Shown piece by piece: positions 1-12,912 of a stretch of DNA of 64,000 nucleotides (position 1 is its first letter; each line of letters begins with the position of its first letter). Below the pieces are notes generated by a model. The model saw nothing but the letters and a program-made list of their open reading frames with translations, searched no databases and was not told the DNA's origin. The DNA lies in contig OZ218956.1 in NCBI GenBank assembly GCA_965112735.1, positions 992,001 to 1,056,000 of the forward strand. The letters run 5' to 3'. Origin of the DNA: Phaeosaccion multiseriatum (taxonomy: Eukaryota; Ochrophyta, other classes). Position numbers and translations under genes: made by a program.

Positions 1-590
1 TGCAGGTACGCCATGGAGTGGCTCAGGCGAAGACCTGGCTGGATCTACGCGCCCTGATTCTTTAACACGCCTCGTCCAACGAACGTGTGTCTGAGAATAT
101 TCGAGTGTTGGGTGTGGCTTTGTCTTGTTTCAAAGGCTCTCTGCGCTGCGATACCTTCTCAACGACCTTGTCACACCCCGTGGTGTCTTTCTGTTCCCTC
201 TCACCGTTCACGCCACAGGCTCACGCACTTGTGGCACGCCGAGCGTTGGGAGAGAGCACTCCTCAGCGCGGAAGGGAGGGAGCAGAGCTGTCGACCGAGG
301 TGGATCTAGGTGCCTATCTTGCTGCGCAGGCGTGGTGGCTCCACTTGGCGGGAGTCGAGAGGTGAACTGCCTGAGAGATTGGAGGAAATTGCTTTTTGCG
401 TGGTGTGTGATGGTCCCCACGAAGCGCTATTGGGCGTATTGTGGTTTAACACTGATTGAACCCTTTCTACGCCGTCGTCAAGCCCCCCCCCCGCCTCCCC
501 CCTTGTCTTGTCTTCCTGTCCTCATTTCTCGCACGTATCCTCCTCTGCTTCCCTGCCGTGCTGTGCTGTACTGGCGGTCCCTTCAAACAG
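1..590. other. unresolved 5' region of the coiled-coil gene
   Basis: No convincing coding exon was found here. The first well supported exon of the downstream coiled-coil gene begins at 591 in phase 2, so at least one coding exon must lie in this stretch or left of the window. Several open frames exist but have atypical composition and no coiled-coil character. A C-rich tract lies around 482-505, as expected of a pyrimidine-rich intron 3' end. Confidence 0.5.
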
Positions 591-3500
591 AGACCGGGGG
601 CAGCATGAGAGTAGCGGCAGAGTGGGGCAAGGGGTAGAACAGCAGGAACAGCGCGAGGAGAGACTTCGGCAGAAGTACCGAGAGCAGAGCGTGGAGGTAG
701 CCAACCTCCGACAGGAGGTGCTGGCAAAGGATATTGAAGGGCGGAAGGACAGACAGGCGCTCACGCAGAGGCTCACAGCAGCCACCATGCGCATCGCTGC
801 TCTTGAGCAAGTAAGAGTCAGCAGCTTGGAGACTGCGGAGGGGGGGCGGGTGGGTGCGTGGGGCGGGAGTGTGTGGCCTGTCTGCTGCTGCTGCTCATAC
901 CTCCCTCTTGTCTGTCCGTCGCCCCTTTGATGTATCGCAGGCGCTATTCATGGCCAAGCAGAGCGGCAGCAGTCGGATCTCAGAGCTGGAGCGAACAGTT
1001 AAGTTCGACACCCATGAGTATCTGGGAGGTCCCCTTGCAGAGGAGGAAGGGTTTAACCTTTAGTCTCTCTCTGTTCGCAAGCACTGCTCGCCCTATGGGG
1101 GCACTTGTGTCTCTCGTCCTTGCGGCAGACCCACTCGGGAGTACTCGTTCCTGGAGCCTTCTCCCCTCCACCCAAGCCAGTCAAACCAGCGTGCGGTTAC
1201 TCCTCGCCATGCCGCCTGACGACTCTGCCCGTCCCTTCCGCCAGGTGAACACTCTGCGCGGTCGAGGGAATTTGGAGGATGCCTTGGCAGCAGCCAGGGA
1301 GGAGTTATCCAAGGAGAGGCTTTTGGTCATTAAGAGGGAGGGGGACATGAAAGTCGCACAGCAGCTGCTCCAGGAGGAGAAAATGCGATTCACAAAGGAG
1401 GTGAGTGAGGGTGCCTGCTGGTGTGGTTACAGCTCCCTCTCTCTCTTGCTCTGTTTGTCATCTCGAGTCGCTCGCCCCACCCCCCCCCTCCCTCGAAGGC
1501 ACCTGAGCCACTCCTTTCGCTTGGCCCTCCTCTCATCTCTTCTTCCACTGGCCCTCGCAGCTTCACCGAGCGGACCACTTGCAGGATATATTGGATCGAA
1601 GGACTGTGGCTTACTCTATCCGAATGGGACCCTCGGAGAGAGGAGGGCTGACGGCGGAGACGGAGGCCGGAGGGCAGGTGTCAGCGCTGCAGCTTATGGA
1701 GTCTTTCGCAGGCACTGCCCGAAGACAAGCGGAGCGGATCCGCCACTTGGAGCGCAGGTGAGCAGCTCTGCGAGCAGCTCTGTGGGGAGGCTCTTGGCTT
1801 GGGCTCAGTCCTCTGAGGCGTAGCTCCTCCTCGAGGCTAGCGTTTAATGCTTTCAACGCCTCACGTGTGATGCTGAATGCCTGGCCTTTTGCCAAGGACT
1901 GCTGCTCTGACAGTGCCGCACTCGTTATCCGCATATGCATACACATTACACAGCCTCCAGGGGGTGCAGCTTCACGCTCTGCTATCAGAGGGAGGCCTGG
2001 AAGGGGAAGGGGCCCAAGGGGCGCCTTTGTCCAACGACGGGGCGCTGAGCGCACCCCATGCCGTGCTGGATACGCTCATGCGTGGCGTAGCGGCGAGCAG
2101 CGGGGGAGGGGGAGACACGATAGCAGCAGGGTAAGACCTCAAATCCTTGTCAGGTCAGGTCACGCACGCTCACTCTCTCGTCTCTTCTACCCCTGATCCG
2201 CCTCACCCACGCGACAGTGCGATGCCACACGCTGCCCTGCTGGTGGCTGCAGAGGCCCAGAGATCGGCCTCTCAGCGCAAAGGCAAGGACCAGCTCGAGC
2301 TCGACAAGGCGAGGGAAGACTTGTGCGCCGCCAGGAGCGAGGCCGATGCGCTGCGACAAGAGAAGGTGCGTGAGTCTGCTGCCAAGCGACCTGGCCGTGT
2401 TGGTGCTGGTTATCGGGGGAGGGGGTGGGGCTGCAGAGGAGGAGAGGCTTGACCCCACACATGGGCTAATTTGACGCGACATTCCTGTGACCCCTCTACT
2501 CGCTTCTTCTTTGCGACCTTTTGTTGGCGGCCGAGCAGGACAAGATGGCAAAGGCGCTGCTCCCCAAGCCGGACGTAGCCCTCCTGGAGAAGCTGCACGC
2601 ACTCAGCAGAGAAGTCGAGGCCCTCAGGGGACACAACGACGAGCTCCGGGCGCAGATGCAGAGCCGTCGCTGGAGGAGAGGGGCCGTGGGGGCACCAGCT
2701 CCCTTTTCAGGCAGCCACCTCCCCCCCTCGGCATCAGCAGGTGGGATTTAGCGCAGCCGAACGGCAGGCAGTTTATCCCCTGTGCTCTTCTCCTCTCTGT
2801 CCTCGCCGCGGAATGGCCTCTGCTCTAACCGTCCCTGCTCTGTTGCCACTTCCCTTCGTGTTGGGGATGGACGTGATGTGATGTGATGCCTCTCATTCTT
2901 CCCCTGGGGCAGCAGCAGCCCGACCACGCAAGAGAGCCAAGGACTTTGGGGACGATGGCAGTAGAAGTTCGGGTAGGGATGCCGAGGAGGGACGGGCAGG
3001 GGCAAGGGTGTGTGTCAGTGCACACAGCGGCAAGGCCCATGAAGTCGTTCGCTTGCAAAGTCTCTTGAATGAGCGCAGCGCACAAGTCAAGGTACGATGA
3101 GACGAGTGTGCGTCTGTATTTGGGGAGCGGCTCGCCCCAGAACTCTCGAGGGAATTGGTTGCGAGGGAGAGGGGTGCGGGTAGATGAGAGATGCACCGCA
3201 TGGTACGTTCTTGTCAGTGACAGCTTCCTCACACACCTCCCTCCATGTGTCCATAGACTCTCGCGGCTGCGGTGGAGGCCCTGCAAACGGCCTCATCAGC
3301 AGACGCAAGCAGGCCGACGGGCGGGGGAGACGGGGAAGAACTCTTAGGCTTGAATCAAGTCGGGGTACACGGACTCGCCCAGCAGTGGTGAGTGCACTAA
3401 GGAGCAGAGAGAGGGTGGGGGGGAGAAAAGGGCGACTTTTGGGCACTCTGTAAGAAGGTTCTCGCTGTTCTCTTCTCTGTTTGTGCAGTGTCTCTTTGGC

Positions 3501-6500
3501 TGTAAAGCTGAGCAATGTGCAGGCGCAGTTTGGGATGGCAGAACGGAGGGCAGAGAGTCTCCGAGTGGAGAGGGAGACCTTCATGAGGGATAAGAGGGAA
3601 GCCGAGCGAGAGGCGGAGCACCTTAGCGCCAGACTGAAGCAGGTGGAAGCGGACCTGCAGCGCCTCCAGGCGGGTGCTGATGCCTTCCAACTAGAGGTAT
3701 GTTCCGTAGTGACGGTTTCCGGTCTCATGTCCTTGCCTATCCTTGCCTACCGACACTCTCGTGGTCGGCGCTTGACCTGAGTGCAACTCTGAACTGGCCA
3801 GAGGAGAGCATGCACGTCTTGCCTTCAAACGTCTTTATACCCGACTCTCGCTCCATTCCGATGCACTGGCGGCTCACCAGGCCCTGCAGCGGCTAGAGAG
3901 GGCTCAAGCAGAGTTCGGCGAAATGCAGAGGCATGTGCTCGATGCCGACGGCAGGGCACGGGCCGTGGAGGCGCAGGCGAAAAGGGCACAAGATAAGTGC
4001 GCCGCGTCAGAGAAGCAGGTTGAGGCAATGCAGCAAGAGCACATGCGCGATATGAAAAGGGTCGAAGAGGAGCATCTGCAACGGCTCAAGGAGGTCTCGG
4101 AGAAGCTGTATCGAACGTACGGAGGAGGAGGTGGGGAGATGGTAGGACGGGGAGGTCTGATCCTGGCGGGGACGGGGGCAGGGGAGACCACGATAGAGGA
4201 GCGCGTTGTGAAGCAACTCATTGGACAGTGGCGAGAGGCGCTGGCAGGGGGCAGTGCAAAGGGCAGCAATAGAGGGGGGGAGGAAGAGGAGGAGGAGAAG
4301 AACACAGGAGGAGGAGGAGGAGGAGGAGGACACGAAGGGCTCGGAGTAAAGGAGAGGAGAAACGGCGGAGGAAAAGTACAGAGCACATCAGATGCATGGC
4401 AGCGTCGGCTACTGGGCTACCTCCTCCGCACCCTGTCCAGCATCGATGCGGAGGGCTCGAGCGCCTCGCGTCATGCGTGTGCGCTGGAGAGTGAGCTCAA
4501 GCTTGTTTCGCTGAAGCGCCACGATGCTGTGCTCGAGTGTCAGCAGCTCCGAAGCGATCTCTCGAGGATGCAAAGTCGCTTGCTCCAGACCGAGGAACAA
4601 GTCGAGAAGCAGCAGCCGCAGGAACATGACAAAGCTTCAGCAGAAGCAATCATTGCCTCTCTACAGCAGCGCATGGGCTCACTCACGGAGGATCTGTTGA
4701 GCCAATGCGCAGCTGCAGCGGAGAGTAGGGGGGAGGCTGAAGGGCTGAGGTTTCGCTTGGAGAAGACGGAACAAGTTCAGGCCGCGTGTGAGGCGGATCG
4801 GCGGGCGTTACGGGTGGAGCTGGTCAGGGCACGGGCCAAGCTGTCAGCCCTTCCGGCTGACAAGGGGCTGGGGGAGGGAGGAGAAATGGAAAGGCTGTCA
4901 GACTCAGCACGAGAGCTGCGAAGGAAGATGAAGATGGAGTTACGGCAGTGGTGGGACAGTGAAATGATGCCTCTTTGTGAGGGGTTTACCTTCCAGTGGG
5001 GTGAGAAGGACGAAGACAATGGTGACGGAGAGGGTAGAGGAACGGAGGAAAGCCTGGAGACGATCACACATGTCACTGAGATGAGCGGTGCGGAAGCACT
5101 AGCGCAGGCCTTGATCGTCTGTCGCGTGGACTTGGCCTGCGGCCTGTCTCGGGAGTCACAGCAGCTGGCCAGCCTCGATGCCGCTCACAAGGAGATTGCG
5201 AGCTTGGAGTACGCCCTCAAGGACGTCCGTCGAACGTGGGCATGGCTGTCCGGTGAAGTAGGTGAAGGAGAGGCTGGAGGAGAAGAAGGGCCGCAAGGTG
5301 GCGAAAGATACGAGGGGATGCTCACGGCGGCGGCAGCGGCCGCGACGACGGCAGTCACGGCGGCAATCCTCTCCGGTGAGGCATCAATACGGGCTGCGCA
5401 GCAAGAGGTTGGGGAGGCGGAAGTCGAGGCCGAGAGGCTCAACCGCCAATTGGCTGTGGCGCAGATGAAGCTCGGGGAGGTGTCGCATCTCAAGGAGAGC
5501 AGCGATGCGGTCATTGCGGGGTTGCAACGACTTCATGCGCGCCTCAGGGGCGACGAGGAGAGGGCGAGAGAGAGCCTAGGGGAGAGGTTGGACTCGGTTC
5601 GCACAGAGCTGAGCACCAGGGCTGAGGCAGAAGTGCGAGAAGTGAAGGAGGTTCTCTCTAAGGAGAGAGGGAGGTTCACCAGCGAGCTTGCTGCTGTGCG
5701 AGGCGAGCTCATCCGAAGGGAGGCGGAAATCGCAGACCTGGCTCAAAGGAACCAGGAGCTCGAGCTCGTGACAGTACTCCCACCAGAGGGCGTGTCTCAA
5801 GGGGCTACTGTTACTCCTGCGCCGGCTGGTGGTGGTGGTAGCGATGGTGCTTCGTTTGGGAGTCATAGCGTAAGTGGTGCCCCTGGCCATAGCGGGAATG
5901 GGGTAGGGGTACGTAAGGATGGTAGCAAAGGCGACGAAGTGCGACAGCTCAAGAAGAAGTGCCACGCTCTCTTCGCCGAGCTGACGGGTGTGAGGCGAGA
6001 CAGAGACGAGGCGGAGAAGGAGTGGGAGCGGCTCGTGGCGGACAGCGGGAGCGCCAGAGCGAATGTGTCGAGACTGGAGGAGATGGTGGACGTGTTGAAG
6101 GAGACCGTCGTGGGCCTCAAGGGGGAGCTTGTAGCGCTCGAGGCGGAAGCAGGGGATGATGGACCCGCCTCAGAGAAGATGTCCACTCGGTTACTCGCGG
6201 CAAAGGTAACAGAAGCGCAGCTGCACACAAGATTGAAGGGGGTTCTGAAGCATCAAATGGAGCTGCGGAGAATGATGGAGAAGCGAGATCGTCGCATCGA
6301 GGAGCTGAAGAGAGACCTGAGTGCCCAAAGGCGCCTCTTGAAGGGCAAGCGACGGGGGGCGGGGGAGGGAGAGTCGGGCGGTGGAGAAGAGGGGGGGAAA
6401 TCCCCGGCCCACCACCAGCCGGAGCAGCCGAGGCAGAAAACCTCCCAGCGGAACGGCGGAGGTCCTGCTGCCTCCGACGAGCACGTACAGGACCATGGAG

Positions 6501-6967
6501 GCCCTACGCGAGGCAACGCTGCTGACGGAGGTGGTGGGGGTGACCGGCAGGGCGCGGTGGGCGGCAGTGTACAGCTGATGCGGCGCTACGAAGAGCAGAG
6601 AGCTGCTCTGATGAGGGCGGAGCAACAATTGGCGGAACTGGGCACTGCCGGGTCGGAGGGAGATGCGGCGCACAGGGCGGGACTGGAGTGGGCAACGAGC
6701 ATCTCTCGTGCTGAATGCTCGAGGTGTGCGGAATTCAGGCAACAGAGAGACGAGGTGGGTGCAATAGGCTGTATTCCTAAGGCCGCTGAGGGACTGAACG
6801 CGTGCTGCATTGCTCACCATAACTTTTACCTCTCTGTGACTGACTCCCTGTCTCATGGTAAGGCGGAGATTCGCCGTCTTTCGGCCGAGAAGATGGTGGA
6901 GGAGCTTAGGGCCCGCCACATCAGGGGTAGGAATAAGGAGGCGTCATCATCGGAGGGATTAGACAAG

Positions 6968-7004
<37 letters not shown>

Positions 7005-10000
7005 CAGCATCAGCATCAGGCTGTCTCGGCGACCGCTGCAGCGAGCACCCTCAACATCTGGCCTCTGACTCCAGGTATCAAGCGTCCCCAGGCAACGCCT
7101 CCTCTGCGTTCGGGGCGGGAGGGCTGGGAGAGGTCGGCACCACGTCAGTGTCCTTCCTCCTCCCCTCCTCCGCCTCCTCGCCAGGGCAGGGGGGGGGCGT
7201 GGCTGGTGAAGGCGATACCTGGGCGTGGGGTCCAGGGGCGGCGGAGAAGACTTATAATGGCGGCAGCGTAATGAGCAGCAGCAAGGAAGGGAGGATAGGC
7301 CTGGCAGCAGGAGACGGGGGTGGGCCAAGCTCGTCGGGGACGTCACCGCGCAGAGACAAGCGGGGGTTTTCTCATAGAAGCCTCAGTCCTGTGCGGCAGA
7401 ACGCGGCCGTAGCTGCGGCCATTATGAAACTGTCTGCTGCGGACTTGGCGGCAAGAGCAGCAGCGACGGCAGCTGGAGAAGGAGAAGGAGGAGGAGAAAG
7501 AGAAGAGCATGGGGCCTCGCCCGTGCGGGGTGAGGGGGACGCCGGCGCCAGAGTGGCCCTTCCGCTCCTGCAAGAGGCTGAAGCGCTGGACATGAGTCTG
7601 GCCCGACTGGCGGCCATGGGGGACGCCATCGAGGCGCAGGGTATACAGGAGCTGAGACACGCCGTACGTAGCATAGCGGATATGGCGGCAGGGGTCGACG
7701 CCGAGGTGCGCAGGGTAGGCAAGCAGAGGAAGAGCGCGGAGGAGGAGGTGCGGCGTCTCAGGGATGCATTGCTGAGGCAGCAGCGGGCCGCGAAGGCGGG
7801 GCTGAGCAAGGTGAGTCATGCAGACAGGCAGGAACACACGCCATAGCTGATGCGCTTTGCGGTGTCTTATTTTTGGGGGAATGGTATGCTAAACTAAAGC
7901 ACGACAGACAGAAAGTGCTGATTTTTGCTTGTGCCGTGCTGTCTCTCCCAATCAGCTGAAGCGACGCTTCGAGCAGGAGGCGCTGGAGGTGGGAGTGGAT
8001 CTGCGGGGAGTGCTCACGGGAGAGCAGGAGAGGCTGCTGCTCGGCGGTCGAGAGGGGGAGGGAGGGGAGGGAGATACGGCGGACGGGAGGGAAGGAGAAG
8101 GTGAGATGGGTTGGTGTAAAAACGTGCTGGAGAAGAATCGTCGTGCCGTCATTGAGATGGTTCAGAACAAGAGACTGATAGATACGCGACTGACTCGCTA
8201 CTGCTCCCAATCGTCCGAAACCCTGTCTTGGCCTGGTGCCCTCCTTGCCCTCTCCTCTTGTCAAGGCTTGCGAGCAACGCGAGTGTTTAGCACGACAGAG
8301 GCCGCCGAGTTGGGCGATCGACTGCGCACGTGTGAAGCGGACAAGGTCGACCTCTCAAAACGCGTGCAGCGCCTGAGCAAGGAGCGGGTGGAGCTCGTCA
8401 AGAGGCAGGGGCTGGAGCTGCACCAGCTTAGACAACAGTTGCGCAAGTGCGACCAGGCCCAGGCCCAAGCCGTAAGCGCCCTCCGCGACCAGCTCAAGGG
8501 CACGAGGAAGACTATCAAGGTGAGTGGGTGGTGGGGCCCAGAGAGAAAGAAAGGAGTGCCTGCCTGGGTGCGTGCGTGCGCGCATGATATCCGAATGGTT
8601 TGGGGAGAGTAAGGCGGGGAATATCGCCCCACCGCTCCTGACCATATCGCGCCTCTGCGTGCGCCCCTCTGTCTCTCGCTTCAGGAACTGAACAAAGCAA
8701 AGGCCAACGCGGGGCTGACTGTGCCTCTGCGAGCGTCGATGTCGCGTGTGCCCGTCACGAATAGGGGCGGAGGAGGAGGAGCCAGTACGGCGGCCGAAAC
8801 AATTGGGTATGCGGTAAGTCCCTACCTGGAGGACAAAAGACAGAATGTTGAATGTTGGCTTTGCCGCACTTCCTAATTTATTTCTTACAACAACAAAAAG
8901 ACCAGAAGGCGGGTAAATCTCTCACCCCACACTCGTCCGAGACGGTCCGCTCTCCCCACAAGAGTGAACGAGTGTTTTCCTCACCCCGCCCCGCACCCTC
9001 CCCCCCTCACAGGAAATGCGCAACAGACTGGCGGCCAGCGACGACAAGGTGTTCACTCTAAAGGCCCAACTGCAGGAAGAAGAGAGAGCTTTGAGAACGT
9101 GCCAAGCAGAGCGGGATGCCCTGCGCTCTCGCCTGGAGGAGCAGCAAGGTGGGGCAGTCAACGGATCGGCAAAATGGGGCCTTTGCTTTGACTCACTATT
9201 GCTCGGCCTTGCTTTGTTTGTTGCCTATGCACGTGCACATGCACAGGCCTCGTCCAGGGCGCTGACCCGAGTGGGCACGGAGACGAGAAAGCAGCTGCGA
9301 GTGCCACCGCTGTTGTTCCATATAGCAGCGACGAGGTTGAGAAGTTGCTGCTGCAGGCGAGATTGGCTACAGCCGAGGCACAGGTCTTGGAGCTTCAGAC
9401 CGCAGCCTACGAGTCCGACAAGGAGCAGCTTGAGCTTATGAGAGAGGCGTCTGCGCTGCGCATTCAGAGCATGGGCCGGGCTGCCTCGGGACCTGTAGAA
9501 TTGCCTGCTCGAGAGGGACATGGCGGAGAAGGAGGAGGCCAGTGGGGGGGGGCACACACACAGCGAGGTCATGAGAAGGGCAACTTTGGTAGCGGAGAGG
9601 GCGACCCCGTGCAGATCAAGAAACAAGCAGCCAAGGTCGCCAGGGCGGAGGTCTCGCGGCTGAAAGCGCATGTGGAGTACCTGGAGAAGAGCAGGGCGAG
9701 CAAGGACGAGATGGAGTCGCTGAGCAGCGAGGTGAGGAGGGTGAGGGCCAGCCTCGTAGCGGCCAAGGAGGACGGAGCGCGCAAGGCGAAGGTCATTGCC
9801 TCCATGCGCGCCCAACGCGTGGCAGAGGAGGCTCAGGCCCGCGCGTGGGAGAGGGAGGCTGCGGAGGCGCTGGAGAAGCTGGACAGGGTACAGCGAGACG
9901 CGGCCAACAAGGCGCTACTGCTGAAGGACCTCAAGGAGAAGCGGGCGGAGCTGGCAGAGCAGCTGAGGAAGGCAAGGGAGGAGAGTGCCGACGCTGCGGC

Positions 10001-11216
10001 GCGGCTGCGGCAGGTGGGCGAGGCGACTGGGACCGTAGAAAAGGAGGGAGCCAAGCAACTAGCCGAGCAGGGAGGGCTTGGGAGGAAAAGCCAAGCTTCC
10101 GCCGCTATGCCGAACATGTCCTCTGCTGGACATGTGGCCGACAAGCTCAAGGAGGCGTTGGGTGATCGCAATCGCCTGAGGCAGCACCTCGCGACTCAAA
10201 GGGGGAGGATGGCCAAGATGGAACAGGAGGAGGAGCGCCTCAGAGAGCAGCTGAGCAGGGCCGCAGATACGGAGGCCGCTCTCTCGGTGCTGAAGCGAGC
10301 AGTGGCAAGGAAGCACGCGGCCTACAGGTCTGCCAAGCAGGAGACGATGCAGCTCAAGCAGGACTTTGAGTCTTACCGTCAAGCAAGCGAGAGCTGGCAG
10401 ATACAGGCGGAGATGAAGGTGCGGCAGCAGTTGCGCAAGGAGACCGAAGGGGGAAAGGAGGACACGAAGGGCAAGAGTAGTGATAGTTTGCGCCTGTTGA
10501 GAGAGGCCGTGTCTACCGCCGTGCTACGCCTGTACGACATTGTAGAGGAGCAGGAGACAGGCGGGGCGCTCTCCCGTGCCGCTGCGGGGAGGAGCATCTC
10601 TCAGGTGGTGGACTTGACGGAGGCCGAGGTAGTGGACATCATGGGCGCTGTGAATCAAATGAGCCGAGGCGGAGATCGAGCGAGGCACGACTTCTCACTA
10701 CAGCTCCGGGACGCTTTGGTGCGGAACGATACCACGGCTTTGGTGAGCCTGCTGCAAATGGTCTCGAAGAGGGCGGCGGCGGTGGCGCTGGCACTCGAGA
10801 AGGAATTGGGGGAGGGAAAAGCGCTTCCGAGCGGTAGAGAGAAAGATGAAGACGTGGGGAAGGAGGAGGAGCAGCAGAACCAGCAGCAGCATTGGCGGGG
10901 ACAGGAGGGCGGCTCTCTGGGAGATGGTGAGGAACAGCCACACAGCACCGAGGGGCCGGATCTGCAGTTCCTCTGGAAGGCAGTAGCAGCAGCGGCAGGC
11001 ACGGAGGCTGAAGTGCCCCCTCCTCCTTTCCAAAGTCGTGGAGCATATTCCTCCACCCCCGCTGCTCAACCTGTCTCTATGTCCCTTGATGTTGGTACTG
11101 CTTCTGCGGCTGCTGCGCGACCGGCCCCACCGCAAGGACCACACGAGCGCTACCAAGACCAGCAAGCCGAGCTAGAGAGGCTCTTTAACTTGCCACCGGC
11201 ACCACAAGCGTCCTAA
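591..11216 (+). CDS. giant coiled-coil protein, centrosome/basal-body type (5' partial)
   Basis: Seventeen exons join in phase: 591-810, 941-997, 1245-1400, 1561-1757, 1954-2130, 2218-2365, 2539-2740, 2913-3091, 3257-3387, 3489-3696, 3881-6754, 6863-7810, 7956-8100, 8299-8519, 8685-8813, 9013-9148, 9247-11216, coding about 2,700 residues. The product is almost wholly charged heptad coiled coil (Glu/Arg/Leu/Gln/Ala rich), broken by glycine-rich loops near 4290-4330 and 6350-6560 and an Ala/Ser tract encoded at 6971-7020. The last about 300 residues turn more globular, with a short segment rich in Leu/Val/Asp at 10590-10660, and end in a Pro/Ser/Ala tail. No signal peptide or enzyme motif is seen. 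Size and composition suit centriolar, basal-body or Golgi scaffold proteins, but I cannot name a family. The introns at 6755-6862 (108 nt) and 8101-8298 (198 nt) are in frame without stops; I removed them because they have good splice sites and lose coiled-coil character. The ATG is not identified. Confidence 0.75.
6971..7020 (+). repeat. GCA trinucleotide tract (poly-Ala, then Ser-Ala)
   Basis: About eleven GCA codons run into alternating TCA/GCA codons inside exon 12 of the giant coiled-coil gene, giving an alanine run followed by Ser-Ala repeats. It separates two helical regions. Confidence 0.9.
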
Positions 11217-11370
11217 AGGAAAATGGGCATGTGCATCTCACAGACAAAATTATAATATTATGGCCCCTCTCAAAGGGACTGAACTTCCACACATAATTCG
11301 CCTTGACTTATACACAGGCTACATACAGGGGGGGGGGGTAAGCAAGAAGACTCTGACACTGCTACAGCGC

Positions 11371-12723
11371 TCAAGGCCGGAGTGGCAGCCAGCGAAGGGG
11401 CGCCAGCGGAATAGTGGGCATCCGCACCATCGCCAGTGCCCCCTCGGGGGCGGCCGGCGCTGTGATGGGCCCCAACGGCGCCGCAAGTCCGAAGCTGGGC
11501 ACCTCGGGCATGGTGTGGCAGGGCTTGACTCTCCGTGACGAGGCTGACGCCGAGGCTGTGGCGGGGCACTCCTTGAAGCAGGGGTCCTGCAGCAGCGGGT
11601 CCTGGTCCACAGCAGGAGCGACTTGGCCGAAACGAAACTCGCAGCTGAGGTCGTCGAAATCAGGCACCATCTCAAGGGGCATTCCCAGGACGTTTTGGAA
11701 GAAGGTCTGCGTGGGGACTTTGCAGAGATTCATGCACGCGCCCTTGCACCGTGAGGCCTCGAGATAGCGGCAGCGCTCCACTTTGACAGTGGACCTCCAC
11801 AGCTCAGGCGGCCGATCTGGCTCGTGAGGGAAGGTGATCTCCTTTTGAATGAGCTGGGAAGGTCCCACCAGCCAAGCGAAGAGCGGGGGGCACATAAAGG
11901 CATTGATCTCCGCCGAGAGCTTGGTGGGAGGGAAGAGCACACGGTACAGGGTGGGGAAGAAGGATGGAAAGATGCTCCCCAGCACCGCCATTACCACTTG
12001 TCGCTGCTCCTCCGGGGGACCCTCCTGCAGCTTCCACGCCAGCTTGACGTAGCTCTCGTACGTGATGGGCTCAGGCAAATCTGCTTCAGTCCCGCCCACC
12101 GCTGCGTTGATGCGCTTTGCAAACAGTTGGATCCATAACTTGTCCGTGAAGCTATCGTTATACACATTGTCCTGATCCGGGGAGGCAAAAGGGTAGGTGG
12201 CCAGCGCTACTGCTGGTGGGTCTTCTATCCTCAGCCGTTTCACCCCCTTCTGGAAATCAGGCGTTGCCTCATCGCTCGAAGCACTTTCTTTCTGCCCGCT
12301 CGTCTGCTCATCGCAGGAGGAATAGTACTGCTGCTGCTGCTCTTCGTAGACAGGAAAGTCCAGACCGAAGCTACTGCTGCAGTCGGTTTCCATCGTCATT
12401 GAACATGACCGTTTCCCTTGGACAGAGCAAACTCTCCCGTCTGACACACCCTTTCGAGAAAAGCTCCCGCTGCTGCTACTGCTGCTGCTGCTGCTACTCC
12501 TGCAGCCAACTGCATTCGTTCTACGACTAGTCATATGTCCACTGCCACCGCCCAGCCCTCCTCTTCCGCGCGGTTGCTGCTGGTGCTGCTGCAGATGCCT
12601 TTGGTGCTGCCCCGACCGCGAAAAGCGGGTCGACAAGGCAGGGACAAAGCTCGCCACCCCACGCAGGCCAAGCCCGGCGCAGCACCAAGCGGCCACCACG
12701 CTGTTCACACGCCCGCGCTTCAT
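11371..12723 (-). CDS. plastid-targeted D27-like (DUF4033) carotenoid isomerase family protein
   Basis: Single-exon gene, 450 residues; the first ATG is at 12723. The N-terminus has a basic start, a hydrophobic stretch (VAAWCCAGLGLRG) and then VAS-FVP, a typical ochrophyte signal peptide/plastid transit junction with Phe at +1. A long Ser/Gln-rich linker follows to about residue 175. Residues about 190-300 are helical, and about 318-388 hold the Cys-rich C-terminal domain of the DWARF27 family: CKGACMNLCKVPTQTFF, then a PDFDDLSCEF segment and a DPCFKECPA end motif. In plants D27 isomerises all-trans to 9-cis beta-carotene for strigolactone synthesis, while D27-like paralogues act more broadly on carotenoids. 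Family and plastid location are well supported; substrate is not. It ends tail-to-tail with the coiled-coil gene and starts 189 bp from the divergent proteasome-like gene. Confidence 0.85.
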   Translation of the reverse strand: MKRGRVNSVVAAWCCAGLGLRGVASFVPALSTRFSRSGQHQRHLQQHQQQPRGRGGLGGGSGHMTSRRTNAVGCRSSSSSSSSSSGSFSRKGVSDGRVCSVQGKRSCSMTMETDCSSSFGLDFPVYEEQQQQYYSSCDEQTSGQKESASSDEATPDFQKGVKRLRIEDPPAVALATYPFASPDQDNVYNDSFTDKLWIQLFAKRINAAVGGTEADLPEPITYESYVKLAWKLQEGPPEEQRQVVMAVLGSIFPSFFPTLYRVLFPPTKLSAEINAFMCPPLFAWLVGPSQLIQKEITFPHEPDRPPELWRSTVKVERCRYLEASRCKGACMNLCKVPTQTFFQNVLGMPLEMVPDFDDLSCEFRFGQVAPAVDQDPLLQDPCFKECPATASASASSRRVKPCHTMPEVPSFGLAAPLGPITAPAAPEGALAMVRMPTIPLAPLRWLPLRP

Positions 12724-12912
12724 TCCCACACGCGACGCTGTACCCCTGGCCTTATGATGGTGATTGTGACACAGCCCTGGTCAGAGGTTTCACATTTGCC
12801 CGCCAGCTGTGATTCTTGATGACCAACTTCCCCCGGCTCTTTTTTTTTTTGGTGCTTTCTGGCTTTTTGGTCTCAAAGTGAGTGGAGAACCACACCTAAC
12901 CAGCGGGAAAGG
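12724..12912. promoter_or_regulatory. divergent promoter, D27-like / proteasome-like
   Basis: The 189 bp between two start codons facing apart must hold both promoters and 5' leaders. An uninterrupted T run lies at about 12840-12850. I see no TATA box. Confidence 0.45.

Noticed and set aside
8101-8298. Reading the 198-nt segment as exon in the coiled-coil gene
   Set aside because: It starts with a strong GTGAGA donor and ends with CAG, and its translation breaks the heptad pattern; intron preferred though retention is possible.
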